Source: Heliomarina baculiformis
GTDB taxonomy: Bacteria > Pseudomonadota > Alphaproteobacteria > Rhodobacterales > Rhodobacteraceae
Direction of reading: 5' to 3'
NCBI RefSeq assembly: GCF_019966545.1
Contig: NZ_JAIMIC010000001.1
Coordinates: forward strand, 372,001-436,000
Length of the DNA: 64,000 bases
This document shows positions 26,524-35,713 of this stretch, one piece after another. The notes under the pieces are model-generated. The model searched no databases. It saw nothing but the letters and a program-made list of their open reading frames with translations, and had not been told where the DNA came from. The stretch's first letter is position 1, and every line of letters begins with the position of its first letter. The position numbers were made by a program, and so were the translations under genes.

Positions 26524-27551
26524 CTCGCTGGATCGGACAGAACCGGGGTTTCGCGGCCGCGCTGGCGCTCTTCCTGGCGCTCTACCTCTCCTATCACCTA
26601 ATCCATCCCCGTGGTTTCTCGACCGCCGTTCTGGTCCAGAACTCGAACGAACTGGTGGCGATCGGCTTTGTCGCCATGGCCCAGACGGTGCCGGTGCTGC
26701 TTGGCGGGCTCGACCTGTCGGTCGGCGCGATCATGACACTGGCCGCCTGCGTGGCCTCTTGGCTGCTGGACGGGAGCCCGGTGCAGATCGCACTGGGCAT
26801 GATCGCGACACTCGCGGTCGGTGCGGGTTTCGGCCTGATAAACGGTCTGATCGTGGTCTATGGCCGCCTTCAGCCGATCATCGCGACGCTCGCCACGGGG
26901 GCCATCGCCATCGGCCTCGCCCTGCTGATCCGCCCGAACCCCGGCGGCACTGTCGACGGCGACCTGAACTGGGCGCTGACCAATTCAATCTACGATTTCG
27001 CGGAAACCTACGGGATCGCAAACGGTGGCGAAGCCGCGTGGCTGCAACCGTTCATTAACATCCCTGTCCCGCTAATCCTCCTTTTCGGCACAGCCTGCCT
27101 TGTCTGGTTGCCCTTCAAGCGTACCGTCACGGGCCGCACCATCTATGCTGTCGGGTCCGCAGAGGGCGCGGCCTTCGCCTCGGGCTTGCCGATCGACCGG
27201 GCCCGGATCGCGGCCTTCACTCTCGCGGGCTTTTTCGCCGCTTGCGGCGGGCTCTACCTCGCAATCCAGACCTCGACCGGCAATGCCGACGTGGTGCAGG
27301 CGGGCGCCTATACGCTCAATTCCATTGCCGCGGTCGTCCTTGGCGGCACCGCACTGCTCGGCGGAACCGGCGGCGTGATCGCCTCGATCCTCGGAGCGAT
27401 GATTCTGCGGGCAGTGTCCTTCTATTTCCGCATCCTCGACATCGACCCGCTTCTGCAACCGCTGATCGAAGGTATCGTGCTGCTGGCGGCTGTAAGCGCG
27501 GTGGCCTTCCGAACCTTCCGCGTGAAGAACCAGCTGGAGCTCTTCCGATGA
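26520..27551 (+). CDS. Sugar ABC transporter permease (CUT2 family), first
   Basis: A 343-residue inner-membrane permease with eight to ten hydrophobic segments. GGLDLSVGAIMTLAA and YAVGSAEGAAFASGLPIDR are the conserved permease motifs of the RbsC/XylH family (the second interacts with the ATPase). ATGA overlaps on both sides show translational coupling with the ATPase and the second permease. Confidence 0.92.
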   Translation: MTRWIGQNRGFAAALALFLALYLSYHLIHPRGFSTAVLVQNSNELVAIGFVAMAQTVPVLLGGLDLSVGAIMTLAACVASWLLDGSPVQIALGMIATLAVGAGFGLINGLIVVYGRLQPIIATLATGAIAIGLALLIRPNPGGTVDGDLNWALTNSIYDFAETYGIANGGEAAWLQPFINIPVPLILLFGTACLVWLPFKRTVTGRTIYAVGSAEGAAFASGLPIDRARIAAFTLAGFFAACGGLYLAIQTSTGNADVVQAGAYTLNSIAAVVLGGTALLGGTGGVIASILGAMILRAVSFYFRILDIDPLLQPLIEGIVLLAAVSAVAFRTFRVKNQLELFR

Positions 27552-28504
27552 CAGCACTAACCCAGATCCGCCCCGCGGACCGCCCGATCCTGATCGCTTT
27601 CAGCTTCACGATACTGATCCTGCTGATCGGCACGGCCTACACCATGTCGACGACCGGCACGGTGCCGCTGTTGCAACCCTCTTACCTGATGCAGCAGTTG
27701 CAGATTGGCTCTTTCCTCGGGCTCTGCGCTGCGGGGATGATGCTTGTCATCCTGACAGGCCACATCGACCTCTCCGTCCCTTGGACGCTTACCTCCGCTG
27801 CAATGATCGCGACCTCGGTTGGCGGCCCCTGGGCGATCCCGGCCGGGCTCTCGGTGGGGCTTTGTGTCGGGCTGGTCAACGGGTTCGGCGTCTCGGTGCT
27901 GCGGGTGCCGGCGATGATCTTCACGCTCGGCCTCGACACGGTCCTCCGCGGACTGATGGTCGCCCGGACCGGCGGCTTCGCACCGCAGGACCAGGCCACT
28001 CCGGCGATGCTTTACCTCGCCAAGTCAAAGCTCATGGGCGTGCCGGTTGCGCTGTTCGTATGGATCGCGGTCTCCCTGCTTGTGACCTTCATCCTGACGC
28101 GTACGACCTTCGGACGTGCCCTCTATGCCATTGGTACCAATGAACGAGCGGCCTGGCTCTCGGGCATCCGTACGCGGGCCGTCGTAACCGGGGCCTTCGT
28201 CGGTTCGGGCCTCTGTGCGGCGTTGGCCGGCGTCCTTCTGGCGGGATATTCAGCCAAGGCGTACCAAGGGATGGGCAACAGCTTCCTCCTGCCCGCCATC
28301 GCAGCCGTGGTGCTGGGTGGAACGCATATTCTGGGCGGGCGTGGACGCTATGCAGGTACTTTCCTGGGCGTCGTGCTGATCGTCCTGCTAAATTCCGTGC
28401 TGTCGATCATGCAGATGCCCGAGGCATTGCGGCAGATCATTTACGGTACGGTCATCATCGGCATGCTGCTTATTTATGGGCGCGGAATGAGGGTTTCGGA
28501 ATGA
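27548..28504 (+). CDS. Sugar ABC transporter permease (CUT2 family), second
   Basis: A 318-residue paralogue of the preceding permease (GHIDLSVPWTLTSAAMIATS and YAIGTNERAAWLSGIRTRA). Two different permease genes suggest a heterodimeric channel. The start at 27548 forms an ATGA overlap with the upstream stop; longer in-frame extensions lie inside the upstream gene. The stop overlaps the xylX-like start in the same way. Confidence 0.92.
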   Translation: MTALTQIRPADRPILIAFSFTILILLIGTAYTMSTTGTVPLLQPSYLMQQLQIGSFLGLCAAGMMLVILTGHIDLSVPWTLTSAAMIATSVGGPWAIPAGLSVGLCVGLVNGFGVSVLRVPAMIFTLGLDTVLRGLMVARTGGFAPQDQATPAMLYLAKSKLMGVPVALFVWIAVSLLVTFILTRTTFGRALYAIGTNERAAWLSGIRTRAVVTGAFVGSGLCAALAGVLLAGYSAKAYQGMGNSFLLPAIAAVVLGGTHILGGRGRYAGTFLGVVLIVLLNSVLSIMQMPEALRQIIYGTVIIGMLLIYGRGMRVSE

Positions 28505-29676
28505 CACAGAACAAGACACTGGCGCTGAGCGCGCACGAGATCCTGCCGAAGGAAGACGGGGCGCTGCTCGTTGGCCGAGTCTGGTCGAAGACAGCGAGCG
28601 GACCCTGCGTCGTGTTGGTGCGCGAAGGGGAGGTGCTGGACCTCACCCGTGCCGCCCCTACGATGGCGGACCTTCTGGAAATCGATGACCTCGTCGGGGT
28701 ACTGGAAACCAACGGTCCCTCTCTCGGTCCGCTCGACGGTTTCCTGGATCAAGGCGACGGCAAGGGTAACGCCGGAGACCTGCTGGCCCCCTGCGACCTG
28801 CAGGCCGTCAAGGCGGCAGGCGTGACCTTCGCAGGCTCGATGATCGAACGCGTGATTGAGGAGCGCGCCAAGGGTGACCCGGCCCAGGCCCAGGCGATCC
28901 GCACGGAGCTGGCCGAAATTCTCGGTGGCAACCTTCGCGGTCTGGTCCCGGGCTCGGACAAGGCGGCCGAGGTGAAGGTCCATCTGCAGAAGGCCGGGCT
29001 ATGGTCGCAATATCTCGAGGTGGGGATCGGCCCGGATGCCGAGATCTTCACCAAGGCACAGCCGATGTCGGCAGTGGGCTGCGGCGCCGAGATCGGTGTG
29101 CATCCCGGTTCGCACTGGAACAACCCGGAACCCGAGGTGGTGCTCGCGATCAACTCGCGCGGTGAAATCCGCGGTGCCACCTTGGGCAATGATGTGAATT
29201 TGCGCGATTTCGAAGGCCGCTCCGCTCTGCTGCTTGGCAAGGCCAAGGACAACAACGCCGCCGCCGCCATCGGCCCATTCATCCGGCTTTTCGACGGGCG
29301 TTTTACACTGGAAGACCTGAGTACCCTACGGGTCGGCCTGGAGATCACGGGGGACGACGGTTTTACACTTTCCGACCATTCCGACATGGCCCAGATCTCA
29401 CGCCAACCTGCCGATCTCGCGGCGCAGCTTCTGAACGCGACGCACCAGTACCCGGACGGCGCGATGCTCTATCTCGGTACAATGTTCGCACCCACCAAAG
29501 ATCGAGACGGGACAGGGATGGGCTTCACCCACAAGATGGGCGACGTGGTTTCTGTCTCGTCGCCCCAGCTCGGCCGCCTTGTCAATCGGGTCCGCCCCTG
29601 CGATGCCGTCGCAGCCTGGACCTTCGGCACGCGCGCCCTGATGGGCAACCTAACGGCACGGGGGATCTTGCAATGA
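28501..29676 (+). CDS. xylX: 2-keto-3-deoxy-pentonate dehydratase (XylX-like, FAH family)
   Basis: A 391-residue member of the fumarylacetoacetate hydrolase superfamily. Segments VKAAGVTFAGSMIERVIEER, YLEVGIGPDAEIFTK, SHWNNPEPEVVL, LGNDVNLRDFEGRSALLL and HQYPDGAMLYLGTMFAP match, from memory, Caulobacter XylX almost motif for motif. XylX converts 2-keto-3-deoxy-xylonate to alpha-ketoglutarate semialdehyde in the Weimberg pathway. The HWNNPEPE segment holds the metal-binding Glu pair. Coupled by ATGA overlaps to the permease and to the xylD-like gene. Confidence 0.85.
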   Translation: MTQNKTLALSAHEILPKEDGALLVGRVWSKTASGPCVVLVREGEVLDLTRAAPTMADLLEIDDLVGVLETNGPSLGPLDGFLDQGDGKGNAGDLLAPCDLQAVKAAGVTFAGSMIERVIEERAKGDPAQAQAIRTELAEILGGNLRGLVPGSDKAAEVKVHLQKAGLWSQYLEVGIGPDAEIFTKAQPMSAVGCGAEIGVHPGSHWNNPEPEVVLAINSRGEIRGATLGNDVNLRDFEGRSALLLGKAKDNNAAAAIGPFIRLFDGRFTLEDLSTLRVGLEITGDDGFTLSDHSDMAQISRQPADLAAQLLNATHQYPDGAMLYLGTMFAPTKDRDGTGMGFTHKMGDVVSVSSPQLGRLVNRVRPCDAVAAWTFGTRALMGNLTARGILQ

Positions 29677-31442
29677 GCAAACGCCGTCTGCGGAGCCAGG
29701 ACTGGTTCGACAATCCTGACCATGCCGATTTGACAGCGCTCTATCTCGAGCGCTTCATGAATTACGGGATGACCCCCGAAGAGCTGGCCGAGGGCCGGCC
29801 GATCATCGGCATCGCACAATCGGGTAGCGACCTCTCGCCCTGCAACCGCCACCATATCGACCTGGCCAAGCGGGTGCGCGACGGCATCCGCGATGCCGGC
29901 GGCATTCCCATCGAATTCCCCACCCACCCGATCTTCGAGAACTGCCGCCGCCCTACGGCGGCGCTCGACCGCAACCTCGCCTATCTCGGGCTGGTCGAGC
30001 TGCTGCATGGCTATCCGATTGATGGGGTTGTACTGACCACCGGCTGCGACAAGACGACCCCCGCCGCGATCATGGCCGCGGCGACCGTCGATATCCCGGC
30101 CATCGTCCTGTCCGGCGGCGCGATGCTCGATTCCGTACATGAAGGGCGGCTGGCAGGCTCCGGCACCGTGATCTGGCAATCCCGCCGCCGCTATGCGGCG
30201 GGAGAAATCGACCGGTCGGAATTTCTGGAGGCCGCGCTCGACTCCGCGCCCTCAATCGGACATTGCAACACGATGGGCACGGCCTCTACAATGAATGCCC
30301 TCGCCGAGGCCATGGGCCTCTCGCTCACCGGCTGCGCGTCCATCCCGGCGGCCTACCGCGAACGCGGGCAGATGGCCTATCGTACCGGGAAGCGTGCGGT
30401 CGAGCTGGTGGAAGAGGACTTGCGCCCCTCGCAGATCCTCACCCGGGACGCGATGCTGAACGCCGTGCGGGTGAACGCGGCCATCGGGGGCTCGACCAAC
30501 GCGCAGCCCCACCTCGCCGCAATCGCCGATGCCGCAGGCGTAGAGTTGAGCCAGGATGACTGGCAGACCTACGGCTACGATATCCCCCTGCTGGCCGACG
30601 TGCAGCCCGCCGGGCGCTTCCTGTCGGAACGCTTTCACCGCGCTGGCGGCGTGCCCGCGATCATGTGGGAATTGTCGGAGGCCGGGGTGCTTCAGACCGA
30701 CTGCATGACCGTCACGGGCCGAAGCATCAGCGAGAACCTGAAGGACCGCGAGGCGAAGGACCGCGAAGTCATCCGCCCCTATGCCACGCCGTTGATGGAA
30801 CGCGCGGGCTTTCGTGTCCTCACAGGCAACCTTTTCGATTTCGCGATCATGAAGACCTCTGTGATTTCCGAGGACTTCCGGCGCCGTTTCCTTTCGGACC
30901 CGGGCAACGAGAACTGCTTCGAAGGCCGCGCGGTAGTATTCGACGGGTCCGAGGACTACCACGTCCGGATCAACGACCCGGCGCTGAACATCGACGAACG
31001 CTCGATCCTTGTGATCCGAGGCGCCGGTCCGCTCGGCTGGCCCGGATCTGCGGAGGTGGTGAACATGCAGCCGCCCGACCGGCTGATCCGGGCGGGCATC
31101 AGGAGCCTGCCGACAATCGGCGACGGGCGGCAATCGGGCACCGCCGACAGCCCCTCAATCGTGCACGCCTCTCCGGAAAGCGCGGAAGGTGGCGGTCTCG
31201 CCTGGCTGCGAAGCGGGGACATGATCCGGATCGACCTGAATACCGGTCGATGCGACATGCTGGTCGACGAGGACGAGATCGCGCAGCGGCGGCGGAAGAC
31301 GCCGCCAGCCATACCCGCCGCACAGACACCATGGCAGAAGATCTACCGGCGAGAGGCGACGCAGCTGAGTGAAGGAGCCACGTTGCGGTCGGCCAAAGGA
31401 TTTCACCGCATAGGCATGAAGCCGCCGCGACACAATCATTGA
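29673..31442 (+). CDS. xylD: Pentonate dehydratase (XylD-like, IlvD/Edd family)
   Basis: A 589-residue IlvD/Edd family dehydratase. The [2Fe-2S] Cys ligands lie in SDLSPCNRHHIDL and LTTGCDKTTPA and in GHCNTMGTASTMN; the C-terminal ADSPSIVHASPESAEGGG is also typical. N-terminal RSQDWFDNPDHADLTALYLE and the C-terminal PRHNH resemble, from memory, Caulobacter xylonate dehydratase closely. It dehydrates D-xylonate (or L-arabinonate) to the 2-keto-3-deoxy acid used by the preceding enzyme. Last gene of the sugar island. Confidence 0.87.
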   Translation: MSKRRLRSQDWFDNPDHADLTALYLERFMNYGMTPEELAEGRPIIGIAQSGSDLSPCNRHHIDLAKRVRDGIRDAGGIPIEFPTHPIFENCRRPTAALDRNLAYLGLVELLHGYPIDGVVLTTGCDKTTPAAIMAAATVDIPAIVLSGGAMLDSVHEGRLAGSGTVIWQSRRRYAAGEIDRSEFLEAALDSAPSIGHCNTMGTASTMNALAEAMGLSLTGCASIPAAYRERGQMAYRTGKRAVELVEEDLRPSQILTRDAMLNAVRVNAAIGGSTNAQPHLAAIADAAGVELSQDDWQTYGYDIPLLADVQPAGRFLSERFHRAGGVPAIMWELSEAGVLQTDCMTVTGRSISENLKDREAKDREVIRPYATPLMERAGFRVLTGNLFDFAIMKTSVISEDFRRRFLSDPGNENCFEGRAVVFDGSEDYHVRINDPALNIDERSILVIRGAGPLGWPGSAEVVNMQPPDRLIRAGIRSLPTIGDGRQSGTADSPSIVHASPESAEGGGLAWLRSGDMIRIDLNTGRCDMLVDEDEIAQRRRKTPPAIPAAQTPWQKIYRREATQLSEGATLRSAKGFHRIGMKPPRHNH

Positions 31443-31782
31443 GACGTGGCTCTGTGTCCTGAGCGGAAACTCTCACGCTAGGCAGCTCTCGAAGAGATTT
31501 TCCGGTTGGGTTACTTACCGGCAGAAGCGGTGCATCGCCGAGGCGACCGAGACGTGGGTCGCCTCGGCAAGGTTTAGATGGATGATATTGCTGCAAGTGT
31601 AATTTCCGATTCGGTCGTGCAACCGGTTACCCACAACTCTGAAATTCTGAAGCTCACGGCGCCTGCGCCGCATGGCGCGGCGCTTGCTGCCTATAAACGT
31701 CGCTGCGGGCGGATTTAATTGCACCGAGCACTTGCACCGCTCACAATATACGCCATATACCATCCATACAGATGGAGAATGG
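31443..31782. promoter_or_regulatory. Intergenic region with repeated CCATC/GATGG motifs before the RHH gene
   Basis: No gene is supported in these 340 bases. Close to the ribbon-helix-helix gene start (about 31751-31788) ATATAC occurs twice and CCATC...GATGG forms a short inverted repeat; another GGATG follows. Autoregulatory operators of RHH proteins are often such short repeats, so this is a candidate operator overlapping the promoter and ribosome binding site. Confidence 0.35.
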
Positions 31783-32202
31783 ATGATGGGCAACGTCCGG
31801 CAGCTGCGTGACAAGACAGCGGAAAGCGAAAAGATCACTATAAACCTTGGATATGTGGATCTGGGGCGCATCGATCTTCTTGTGCAGGAAGGCTTCTACT
31901 CAAACAGAAGCGACCTTATCCGAACTGCCATCCGCAACCAGCTTGCGAGCCACGACGACCCCGTCACCAAAACCATCGAACGGCACAGTATGGAGCTGGG
32001 CCTGCGTGACTATACCCGGGCCGATCTGGAAGCGGTGCGGGACGCAGGCGAGATCCTGCATATCAAGGTTGTCGGGCTCGTCCGTATCGCGTCCGACGTT
32101 TCTGCTGAACTTGCCTTAGAGACCATCGGGTCGATCAACGTGCTCGGCGCGCTTCAGGCAAGCAATGACATCAAAAAAGCGCTTTCCGAGCGCATCACAT
32201 AA
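31783..32202 (+). CDS. CopG/ribbon-helix-helix domain protein
   Basis: A 139-residue protein. Residues ~17-55 (EKITINLGYVDLGRIDLLVQ, then SNRSDLIRTAIRNQLASH) form a ribbon-helix-helix DNA-binding domain as in CopG/NikR; the C-terminal half (ILHIKVVGLVRIASDVSAEL, IGSINVLGALQASNDIKKAL) may be a dimerisation or ligand domain. GGAG lies six bases before ATG 31783. It is followed after 25 bases by the esterase gene, a pair I recall from many alphaproteobacteria, and probably controls it. Confidence 0.8.
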   Translation: MMGNVRQLRDKTAESEKITINLGYVDLGRIDLLVQEGFYSNRSDLIRTAIRNQLASHDDPVTKTIERHSMELGLRDYTRADLEAVRDAGEILHIKVVGLVRIASDVSAELALETIGSINVLGALQASNDIKKALSERIT

Positions 32203-32227
32203 CCGAACTCATTTGAGGACCAAAGAA

Positions 32228-33307
32228 ATGAACGACTTTACCGCCGGTGCCATGCGCCGGGCGACGGAATCCCTGCGCGTCAAGGGGATGTCCTCGGCCA
32301 ACGATCTGGTGCAGCGTACGCTTGCCCAACACGGGCTGTCGGGCGTCCCTGCCCAGAAGACCGGAGGGTCAGTCTCTTCCCTGCCCGGCTTGGATAGCCT
32401 TATGTCCCAGTTCGGTCGGGGCAATGCGGAGGTAGATATTCCTCAGGGTGCTGAATTCCGGGAGGATGTGTTTTCCGGCAGCACCGGTTCGCGGCAGTAC
32501 CGGACCTATGTGCCCTCCACTTTGGGAGAGAACCCGCCCGAAGGGATCATCTTGATGTTGCATGGATGCACGCAGACCGCCGAGGATTTTGCGATTGGCA
32601 CCGGCATGAACGATCTTGCCGAGGCACATCGACTGATCGTGATCTACCCCCAGCAGTCCCGGGGCAGCAATGCGCAATCCTGCTGGAACTGGTTCAGCAA
32701 GGGCGATCAGAAACGCGACCGGGGAGAACCTGCGATCCTTGCGGGGATCACACGCGAGGCGGTCGTGAAATTCCGAGTTGATGAGAAGCGCGTTTTTGTC
32801 GCCGGATTGTCAGCCGGTGCGGCGATGGCAGTTATTCTGGGCATAACCTATCCGGATGTGTTTGCTGCCGTCGGCGCACATTCCGGCCTGCCCTACGGCG
32901 TTGCGAGCGACGTGTCATCCGCCTTTTCCGCAATGGCCGGGAATGCTGCCAACGCGCAGCCTCTACCTTCGCATGGCCCGGGGGTGCGCATGATCGTATT
33001 CCACGGCGGCGCGGATTCCACCGTACATCCCGGCAACGGCGATAAAATCATGCGCAACGCGATGGACGAAGGCCCGCGCGAAACGCTGGAGACTGAAGAA
33101 CAGGGCACCATCGGCGGCAAGAGTTTCACGCGCAGAGTGATTTCGACTCTCGACGGATCGCCCACGTTCGAGCAATGGCGTGTCGATGGATTGGGACATG
33201 CGTGGTCAGGCGGGTATTCAGGCGGATCCTATACGGATCCCAAGGCGCCGAATGCCAGCGCCGAGATGGTTCGGTTCTTCCTTGCGGTCGATGGCTCGCA
33301 GGTCTGA
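32228..33307 (+). CDS. PHB depolymerase family esterase (alpha/beta hydrolase)
   Basis: A 359-residue esterase of the LpqC/PHB-depolymerase type. The lipase box VAGLSAGAAMA gives the nucleophilic Ser, HGGADSTVHPGN the Asp and DGLGHAWSGG the His; LHGCTQTAEDFA is the oxyanion-loop segment. There is no signal peptide: residues 1-80 are polar, with a helix region, so it may act inside the cell on PHB or small esters. The family includes feruloyl and acetylxylan esterases too. A strong hairpin follows the gene. Confidence 0.87.
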   Translation: MNDFTAGAMRRATESLRVKGMSSANDLVQRTLAQHGLSGVPAQKTGGSVSSLPGLDSLMSQFGRGNAEVDIPQGAEFREDVFSGSTGSRQYRTYVPSTLGENPPEGIILMLHGCTQTAEDFAIGTGMNDLAEAHRLIVIYPQQSRGSNAQSCWNWFSKGDQKRDRGEPAILAGITREAVVKFRVDEKRVFVAGLSAGAAMAVILGITYPDVFAAVGAHSGLPYGVASDVSSAFSAMAGNAANAQPLPSHGPGVRMIVFHGGADSTVHPGNGDKIMRNAMDEGPRETLETEEQGTIGGKSFTRRVISTLDGSPTFEQWRVDGLGHAWSGGYSGGSYTDPKAPNASAEMVRFFLAVDGSQV

Positions 33308-33374
33308 TAGGTGTCTCTTACGCGAGATCAGGGTCAGCTCTGACTTCCCTCGCTTCGGCAAGTCCGCAATAGCC

Positions 33375-33401
33375 CCCTGCCGCCGGTATCCGGCGGCAGG
33401 G
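33375..33401. terminator. Bidirectional-type hairpin between convergent genes
   Basis: CCCTGCCGCCGG (33375-33386), a TAT loop and CCGGCGGCAGGG (33390-33401) form a perfect 12-bp stem. It lies between the rightward esterase (ends 33307) and the leftward DUF3618 gene (ends 33417). The flanking T-tract is weak, but position and stem strength make a shared terminator likely. Confidence 0.75.
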
Positions 33402-33416
33402 ATTTGATATCAGGGA

Positions 33417-34628
33417 TCAGCTTTTGACGCTGCCCAGGTTCTGCTTTTCAGCCTCGGATTTTGCAGCATCGGTCACGCGGCTACCGGCTTCCTTGGCTTT
33501 TTCCGTAATCGCCTCGGCCGCAGAAGGGGCAGCGGCGTCGGATTTAACCTCGCGCGCGACCTTGAGCGCCTCGTTGGTCGCTGCATCGGCAACCTTGGCA
33601 ACCTTTTGGCTTTCCTCGTGATATATGCGCTCTGCCTCTTCGAAGATATCATCCCGGGCCTTGCCGAAATAGTGGTCTTCGCTCTGGCTGCGCGGGAGGG
33701 CCGCTGCCACCGCCGCCCCTGCTGCAACCGCAAGCGCACCCGCGATCAGCGGATATTCGTCAAAAAGGTCTGCCGTTCTTTCGCGGCTGCGCTGGGTGTA
33801 ATCCCCCATCCCGTGCCAGGCGTCGAGAGCCCTTTCACGCGCGGCGATGACCCGCTCTCGTGCTTCCTCGCTTAGGGCTTCCGTGCCTTGAGCAAGCCGG
33901 GTACGCATGTCGGATATGCCATCGGCTGTGGCACCGGCTGCCCGGTTCGCGCCGTCTGCCACGGATCGCGCTGCACCCGAGACGGCCGAAGCCGCCGCCG
34001 ACGCGCCTGACGCGGCACCCGAAGCTGCACGCTGTCCACCTTCGCTTACAGCCGAAGCCGCACCGGACATCATGCCCTCTTTGTCATCCGAGGATCCGGC
34101 AGACGCGCGCGAGGACGCATCGCCAGAATAGTGCGTGGTTCCTTTTGCAAAGCCGGAGCTACCGTAGTCGCCCGGTTCTGTCGCCGCCCGGGCCCATGAC
34201 GGCATATCGCCGGTGCCATAGGTACTTTCGGCCATACGGCGGTTATCGCCATAATCGCGCGGCTCACGCCGCGACATGAAGCGCTGTTCGCGCGCCTCTT
34301 TTCGCTGGCGTTCGAGATTTCGATCCTGCGGGATCGCATCATCACGCCGGTCATAGGACCCACCGCTCGCGATCGGGGATTTATCACCGAAGACCATCCA
34401 GGCGATGCCTATGCCGGTCAGCGCAAGCGCAACGGGATTGCGCTTGACCGCATCCGCGACGGAACGGCTGATCTCTCCGCCGTTTTCACGGAACTGGTCG
34501 CTGAACTGCCGGGCGATGGATTCGACCGAAAAACGGCCCTGAAGATCGTTGAGCGTATCGGCGAGGCCGCTGCGCTCACGCTCGATCTCGCGTTCGATTT
34601 CTGCGGGGCTTCTGGTATCACTTGTCAT
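33417..34628 (-). CDS. DUF3618 domain protein with long amphipathic tail
   Basis: A 403-residue protein. Residues ~7-80 (SPAEIEREIERERSGLADTL and later RNPVALALTGIGIAWMVFGD) match DUF3618, including one transmembrane helix. The middle is an Ala/Ser/Gly-rich low-complexity segment (many SGAASGASAAASAV-like repeats), and a second hydrophobic helix lies in the C-terminal third (IAGALAVAAGAAVAAAL). The tail is helical and rich in Ala, Glu and Lys, like LEA-type stress proteins. The start overlaps the holin-like gene by 11 bases. Function unknown; probably envelope protection. Confidence 0.8.
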   Translation of the reverse strand: MTSDTRSPAEIEREIERERSGLADTLNDLQGRFSVESIARQFSDQFRENGGEISRSVADAVKRNPVALALTGIGIAWMVFGDKSPIASGGSYDRRDDAIPQDRNLERQRKEAREQRFMSRREPRDYGDNRRMAESTYGTGDMPSWARAATEPGDYGSSGFAKGTTHYSGDASSRASAGSSDDKEGMMSGAASAVSEGGQRAASGAASGASAAASAVSGAARSVADGANRAAGATADGISDMRTRLAQGTEALSEEARERVIAARERALDAWHGMGDYTQRSRERTADLFDEYPLIAGALAVAAGAAVAAALPRSQSEDHYFGKARDDIFEEAERIYHEESQKVAKVADAATNEALKVAREVKSDAAAPSAAEAITEKAKEAGSRVTDAAKSEAEKQNLGSVKS

Positions 34629-35016
34629 TGTAAACCTCCTTTACGGTCTGCGCATCGCGCTTGACGTTTTTTGCAGTCCTTGTGGGTGCCAGGCTGCTCA
34701 TCTTGAGCTCATTGGTGCCCTTGTTCATGAAGAGGTAGGCCGCGATCCCGAAGGCGAGGCCCACAATCACGGCGGACCAGACACCGGGAATTCCAGCCTC
34801 GGTGAGCGCGCCGACCAGCGCTGCGCTGAGCACGTTCAAAGCAGTGATGGCGAGAACGACAGCCGCCGCAAGCATGCCAATGGCGACAGCAGCAGAGTTC
34901 ATGTTTTCGCTGACTTCCGCGCGGGCCAGATCGACTTCACTGCGAACGAGCGAGCTCACGTGGGACAAAGCATCCCCAAGCAGGGTGCCTGCAGATTTTT
35001 GTGGATCGACGCTCAT
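34618..35016 (-). CDS. Phage-holin-family (Holin-X/DUF1469) membrane protein
   Basis: A 132-residue protein with two transmembrane helices (about residues 45-67 and 77-97) behind an amphipathic N-terminal helix (LLGDALSHVSSLVRSEVDLA). This is the Actinobacterial holin-X/YqjE-like family, which despite its name is usually a chromosomal envelope-stress protein next to DUF3618 and YqjD-like proteins. Overlaps of 4 and 11 bases with its neighbours show a tight operon. Confidence 0.8.
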   Translation of the reverse strand: MSVDPQKSAGTLLGDALSHVSSLVRSEVDLARAEVSENMNSAAVAIGMLAAAVVLAITALNVLSAALVGALTEAGIPGVWSAVIVGLAFGIAAYLFMNKGTNELKMSSLAPTRTAKNVKRDAQTVKEVYNDK

Positions 35017-35579
35017 ACTTTTTCTCCTTCGGTTGCGGACGGGTAGACCGGCCGGGGGTCGGTATTCTGCGCGGTCGTCATGCCGGCTTCAGGCCGAGGA
35101 GGTAGCCGGTTTCCCCGGGTCTGGCCGGTTTGATAGGCCGTGCCGGCAGGCTGCGAGCCATGCTCGCTTGCCTTGGCAAAGCGCGTGGCGACAAACCCAA
35201 GCAGGGCCGCGCCGCCAAGAAAGACGAGCGGATTGCGACGTGCGAAACCATTGAGGTCGCCGACCATTTCTCCCAGATCCTTATTGCGGATCGCTTCGGA
35301 GGCATCGGCGAGGCCATCAGCAATCTGGCTGAAGGTCCGCTCTTGCGGGGAACCGCTGCGCAGATCGTCTGCGGCAGCACGCAGGGCAGATGCCACATCC
35401 TTGACCTCGTCCGCCGCGCCTTCCTTGGCTTGGTTTGCGTAAGTCCCGGCCTCGGCGGTGATCTTTTCCTTGGCCTCCTGCGCCGTGGATTTCAGCGACT
35501 GCGCCGTATCGGATGCGACTTTCTCGGCGGTCTGCTTGGTATCCATGGCGCCGGGTTCATTTGTTTTGTCGATGGACAT
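35013..35579 (-). CDS. Alanine-rich stress-type protein with one membrane helix
   Basis: A 188-residue protein. The N-terminal ~80 residues form an Ala/Lys/Glu-rich amphipathic helix (TAQSLKSTAQEAKEKITAEA), followed by a conserved RNPLVFLGGAALLGFVATRF membrane segment around residues 115-134 and a disordered tail. The pattern resembles nutrient-deprivation-induced proteins and YqjD/ElaB-like inner-membrane proteins. It overlaps the holin-like gene by four bases. The exact role is unknown. Confidence 0.7.
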   Translation of the reverse strand: MSIDKTNEPGAMDTKQTAEKVASDTAQSLKSTAQEAKEKITAEAGTYANQAKEGAADEVKDVASALRAAADDLRSGSPQERTFSQIADGLADASEAIRNKDLGEMVGDLNGFARRNPLVFLGGAALLGFVATRFAKASEHGSQPAGTAYQTGQTRGNRLPPRPEAGMTTAQNTDPRPVYPSATEGEKV

Positions 35580-35713
35580 AATTGTTACTCCAAATAGAAA
35601 GGTTTATGGTTGGTTCGGGAGACACCGTCATAGCGGTGCGGTTGGTCCCTGTTTTGCGCGAGGCTGAGAACGTCGTGAGACTTACCAGACGAGAGGTCTC
35701 ACGTCTGGCGCTC

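Noticed and set aside
34618-35016. Prophage signal from the holin-family protein
   Set aside because: No other phage genes are nearby, and this family is commonly chromosomal and linked to DUF3618-type envelope proteins.
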